Assembly: GCF_002078875.1 (NCBI RefSeq)
Contig: NC_034414.1
Coordinates: 19,011,883-19,075,882 of the forward strand
Source: Numida meleagris
Lineage: Eukaryota; Chordata; Aves; Galliformes; Numididae
Reading direction: 5' to 3'
Length of the DNA stretch: 64,000 nt
The translations under genes and the position numbers were made by a program. Positions 61,301-64,000 of the stretch are shown piece after piece (position 1 is the stretch's first letter; every line of letters starts with the position of its first letter). The notes beneath the pieces are model-generated. The model did not search any database. It had not been told where the DNA came from and was given only the letters and a program-made list of their open reading frames with translations.

Positions 61301-62403
61301 TGAAAATATAGGTTACAACCTGCACCAGAATTTTTCTGATGCTTAGCATCAAAGTGGCAGCAGAAATTAAATGCTTAGATAATACAGGTGCAGCATTTCT
61401 GCTACTGAGGAAATATTAGAATAATATTTTATGTTAAAAGAAATGTAATCTTATGTTAGACTTCTATGTATTGTCCCTATTTTTCCATACTCTGTAAGGA
61501 AAAGTGCCATATTTTGCTGGATACAAAAGCAGTCTATTACCTTAAACTTCTTCAGTGTAGTTTTCTTTTTAAGGTAGGCCACATGGTCAGTATTGATCTG
61601 CCAAAAGAATTCAGACCATAATAACTTCTATTGTGTGTAAGCAGATGCAGGTATTCTTGAAAAGCAGAGGAGTATACTTCAAAATTTTACTACATTACAG
61701 AAAAGTAAGAAGAATAAGCAGTTTTTAACATTTGTGTGTATTTGTATTTCACCGAGTGTATTTCTAAAAGTTCTTTTTTTGGCTGTAGAAGAGATTGAGA
61801 AAGCAAGCTTGCACATGCGCTTTCCAAAGAGATTGAAGCTGTTCAGACTTGTTTGAAAAGCTTTGATAGTGTAGATACAAGCTATGGAACTATGATACTC
61901 ATTTACAGGCACTGCTGCCTATGACCACTGTCTTAAAAACTTAAAATATCTTACTTTGATGACTAGCAATAAATAGAGAAGACTGAGGATTGCATTTGTG
62001 GCAGTGCTACTTATCAATGGTTTTGTACAGACAATTTTAATTGTGTGTGTACTTCATCTTGGAGTACCTACTATAAACATTGCTGTTAATGTTCTGCTGT
62101 TGTTATTTCTGTCTCTGAATCTTAGTGTTTGTATATGAAAATGAACAATAAAATATAAGTCATGACAGGGAATCTACTAGCTGTAGAATATATTTAAGAA
62201 TGTAAAAGGGCTGTATTGTATGCTGAAGTGTCTCTCTTCAGTGGCTAAAGAGATGAAAGGAAGTTTAGATCATGCATTCTTAAGTTCTATTATATTTTGC
62301 AGGTGAAATGGTGAATGTTGGAGATGCACTGTGTGAAATTGAAACAGACAAAGCGGTGGTTACCATGGAATCGAGCGACGATGGCATATTGGCAAAAATA
62401 CTG
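49163..62403 (+). CDS. PDHX: PDHX, pyruvate dehydrogenase complex component X (5' part, three exons)
   Basis: Coding exons 49163-49301, 57984-58067 and 62303-62403 join in phase at GT-AG sites to 324 bases, the first 108 codons; the gene runs beyond the window. The product (E3-binding protein) anchors dihydrolipoamide dehydrogenase (E3) to the E2 core of the mitochondrial pyruvate dehydrogenase complex. Residues 1 to about 46 form an arginine-rich presequence without acidic residues until its end ([20 protein letters not shown]). From residue 51 the lipoyl domain follows: [20 protein letters not shown], then [20 protein letters not shown] with the lipoyl-lysine Lys91, and [17 protein letters not shown]. 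The rest of the lipoyl domain, the E3-binding domain and the catalytic-like domain are outside. PDHX rather than the E2 gene DLAT is favoured by the position next to APIP and the lipoyl-domain wording. Human exon boundaries fall at the same residues. Confidence 0.95.
50066..50082. repeat. short palindrome
   Basis: AGCTTTCA-G-TGAAAGCT, 8-base perfect arms around one base. Confidence 0.85.
51068..51368 (+). repeat. unclassified ~300-bp interspersed repeat, diverged copy 3
   Basis: The element starts right after TA (GCAGAAATGCCAAGTCATGG) and aligns without gaps to the start of copies 1 and 2 (both GTCA[C]GGC.TGAACC). It shares CTCATTTAAGGG at 51207-51218 and ends before a TA at 51369, giving 301 bases. 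The hairpin arms are GGTGCA/TGCACC instead of GGTGAA/TTCACC. A donor-like AAAG|GTAAGC lies at 51277. It is more diverged than the other two copies, hence older or of another subfamily. Confidence 0.65.
53162..53188. repeat. 8-bp inverted repeat
   Basis: AGCAGCAT and ATGCTGCT separated by 11 bases, inside PDHX intron 1. Confidence 0.85.
53357..53420 (+). repeat. CR1 LINE 3' end fragment
   Basis: GAGGGTTCGACTAGATGATC, TCAGAGGTCTTTTCCAGCCT and CAGTAGTTCTATG correspond to the last 60 bases of CR1. The GGTTCGA here comes from the CR1 GGTTGGACTAGATGATC motif and is not a tRNA B box. Confidence 0.88.
56886..56945 (+). repeat. CR1-like LINE fragment, diverged
   Basis: GGTAGATAAACACTGGAACG, GTTTATCGATGGAGGTGGTG and GATCATCA resemble the CR1 segment just after ORF2 (ACTGGAACAGG...GAGGTGGTGGA). 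It is short and old, so the family call is tentative. Confidence 0.55.
57984..58067 (+). CDS. PDHX: PDHX coding exon 2
   Basis: 84 bases, acceptor TTATTTTACAG|GTACA and donor GAAG|GTGAGA. It encodes [20 protein letters not shown] and VKWLKKE, the first strands of the lipoyl domain, well conserved across PDHX and DLAT. Confidence 0.96.
59277..59290 (+). promoter_or_regulatory. candidate CTCF-binding motif
   Basis: CCAGTAGGGGCCGG differs at one core position from CCASYAGRKGGC. It is oriented opposite to the two candidates on the APIP side. This is a motif match only. Confidence 0.35.
60347..60647 (+). repeat. unclassified ~300-bp interspersed repeat, copy 2
   Basis: It starts TGGGAACTGCTGAGTCACGG directly after TA and ends before TA (CTGATCGC|TA), 301 bases. 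It is very similar to copy 1 across the first 190 bases but contains about 30 extra bases around 60441-60480 (GGGGGTGGGGCCTGGCTCCA type). TTTAAG is at 60488 and a donor-like CTGG|GTGAGC is at 60581, the same 94-base spacing as in copy 1. It lies in PDHX intron 2 in sense orientation. Confidence 0.75.
60960..61210. other. possible intronic regulatory block
   Basis: A dense run of developmental-factor-like motifs: GGATTATTAATT, GCAAAGTGCA, ATTAAATAAACAGGTG, AATAAACAATG and TAATTAATTGAG. The sequence has no simple-repeat character. Conservation is not testable here, so this is only a suggestion. Confidence 0.25.
62303..62403 (+). CDS. PDHX: PDHX coding exon 3 (lipoyl lysine)
   Basis: 101 bases, acceptor TATTTTGCAG|GTGAA and donor ATACTG|GTAGGG. 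It encodes [20 protein letters not shown] and [14 protein letters not shown]. The ETDKA motif carries the lysine that is lipoylated (Lys91 in this numbering). Confidence 0.96.
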
Positions 62404-64000
62404 GTAGGGATTCTGTCTATCTGAGTAGGATGCTATGATTTCTCTCAATACACATTTGTATTCCTAGTGAGGAAAAAAAAACATTGTTTTGTAGCATCTG
62501 CTTAAAGGGGTATTGGTTCATAAGCTGCATAACCAGTTTAGTATTTTCTGAAGAGTTTTTCAAATCCTGCTAGTAACTGGAATGGGAAATAACGTCTCAA
62601 AGGCATAACAGTGTTAGTACAAGAATCAAATACGGTTTCATGTGAAAAAGATTTTGTCTTTGAAAGTCTTTGAAAGGTATGGTGTAGTTAATGGGAAATG
62701 TCTATTGCATCTGAGTTATCAATCTAGCTGAAGTTTACTCATATTCTTAAACAAGGCAGAAGTGTTATGTTGTCTCCTGCCAGCTATAATTCAACATCAT
62801 GTAGATAGAGTTCATTGTGGAAAACTGAGTAAATAAAAGGAAACTAATGCTGTTTTTTCACATTTAAAGATGAATTGTTTAAGTTAATTCAAGCTTCTCT
62901 AACATTTTGCTTTTCTTGACTGTATGCTGCAAGTATCTGTAGTTTAAGAAGCAGCAGAGTAAGAATAAAAAAGCTGCATCTGTATATACTCCTTTTTTCT
63001 CTGAATCTGTCTTTTAATGATCACATCTTTTTCATGGTAAAATACCATAAAAAGTTTCATGATTGGATGAAAATTTTAGAGGAGTAATTTCAGAAAAGTG
63101 CTTATTCTTTCAGCAGAATTAGTTCTTAAATTATTTTATGTAAAAAGTCAGTGTTACTTACATTTGGACTGAAAATGGAGGATGAATAATTGTTTCAAAG
63201 CATTGCATGTAATATCCATTACTATTTTCTCATTTGTGACCTATGGGAGAATTGCTGTGAACTGAAACTACTTTGTATAGAACTTGCACTGTAAAGTGAA
63301 CCAGCGTAAGTTTCATCCACCTTGCTTGCCGCTGTGCTGCAGTGGCACCAGGTCAGAGCAAAATCTCTTCCAACTGTTTTGCCTTGTCATGGCAAAACCT
63401 GTGCTTTATTTGTCAGCAGAGTTAGGTTTCTTTAGAACTTCTTGATTGTGGACATACGCGGAGTGATAGAAGTATTCCAAAGAGGCTTTTTTTTTTCAGT
63501 CTTACTACATCGTAGGCTCCAAGGTTCATTGAGACTCAGTAGTGGAGTTTTCTGGTGTTATGAATTTTGAAAATGTAGAGGACATGATTTAAAAAGTCTG
63601 GGAGGTAAAAAGTTAAGCAACATAATAACATTTTTTGTCTTTCCCATTTCTGAGCTGCAAAGGCTGTATGGATTTGTTTTTATGCTTTTAAATAATTTTA
63701 AACACATGCTGCTTAAAAAAAAAAACCCTGCAGTTATCTGTGCTGGAAACTTGTATTGGAAAATATGGAATGCTGGAGTTCTCACATAATTGTTTATCTT
63801 GAAGAGTAGTGAATATGTGAAAAAGTGCAATAGGCTTGATATGAAGAGCGCTGATGGCTTTGACTGCTTGTGTAGCACTGGCTTATAAACAAAGCCTAAC
63901 TAGAAGTGTATGCTACTGAATGGTCAGCCATCCCTGTTGAATTTCTGCATGTTATCGTGGCATCCTTAAAGTAATCTGGTATCAAAATTGCAATAAAGAT
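62404..64000 (+). other. PDHX intron 3 (partial)
   Basis: Begins GTAGGG after exon 3 and runs off the right edge. No exon or classified repeat was recognised. Confidence 0.75.

Larger units (their letters stand above)
58068..62302 (+). other. PDHX intron 2 (4.2 kb)
   Basis: GT-AG intron containing a CTCF-like motif at 59277, the second copy of the unclassified repeat at 60347, and an AT-rich block with many homeobox and forkhead-like motifs at about 60960-61210. No exon seen. Confidence 0.8.

Overview
The window is vertebrate nuclear DNA, almost certainly from a bird and probably a galliform such as chicken. The evidence is the repeated presence of CR1 LINE copies, most of them 5'-truncated and several ending in the (ATTCTATG)-type octamer tail, together with compact intron-containing genes. 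It holds two protein-coding genes in head-to-head orientation. APIP (methylthioribulose-1-phosphate dehydratase) lies on the minus strand and is complete, with seven coding exons at 39371-48967. PDHX (E3-binding protein, component X of the pyruvate dehydrogenase complex) lies on the plus strand, with its first three coding exons at 49163-62403; the gene continues past the right edge. In mammals the same order is EHF - APIP - PDHX - CD44, so the left part is most likely the EHF-APIP intergenic interval. No EHF exon was recognised here.

Layout. 1-38.5 kb: AT-rich gene desert with short CR1 fragments, one long decayed CR1 ORF2 copy (6.6-8.2 kb, minus), one young 3'-intact CR1 copy (33.4-34.0 kb, plus), microsatellites and two CTCF-like motifs. 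38.5-49.0 kb: APIP. 48.97-49.16 kb: a bidirectional CpG-island promoter of only 195 bp between the two start codons, with GC boxes and a perfect YY1-type motif covering the PDHX start codon. 49.16-64 kb: PDHX exons 1-3 and very long introns.

The APIP exons join in phase at canonical splice sites into exactly 242 codons. The zinc ligands His115, His117 and His195, the catalytic Glu139 and Cys97 all fall at the positions known for human APIP. The PDHX exons give a mitochondrial presequence and the first part of the lipoyl domain, including the lipoyl-lysine motif.

The least explained structure is a roughly 300-bp interspersed repeat present three times, always plus strand, in introns of the two genes: 46829-47135, 51068-51368 and 60347-60647. 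Each copy is bounded by TA at both ends. Each carries a TTTAAG box, a downstream splice-donor-like site and a small hairpin that shows one compensatory base-pair change. I could not assign it to a named family. I saw no new multi-gene system. Exon boundaries come from reading splice signals and protein similarity by eye; no database search or alignment program was run.
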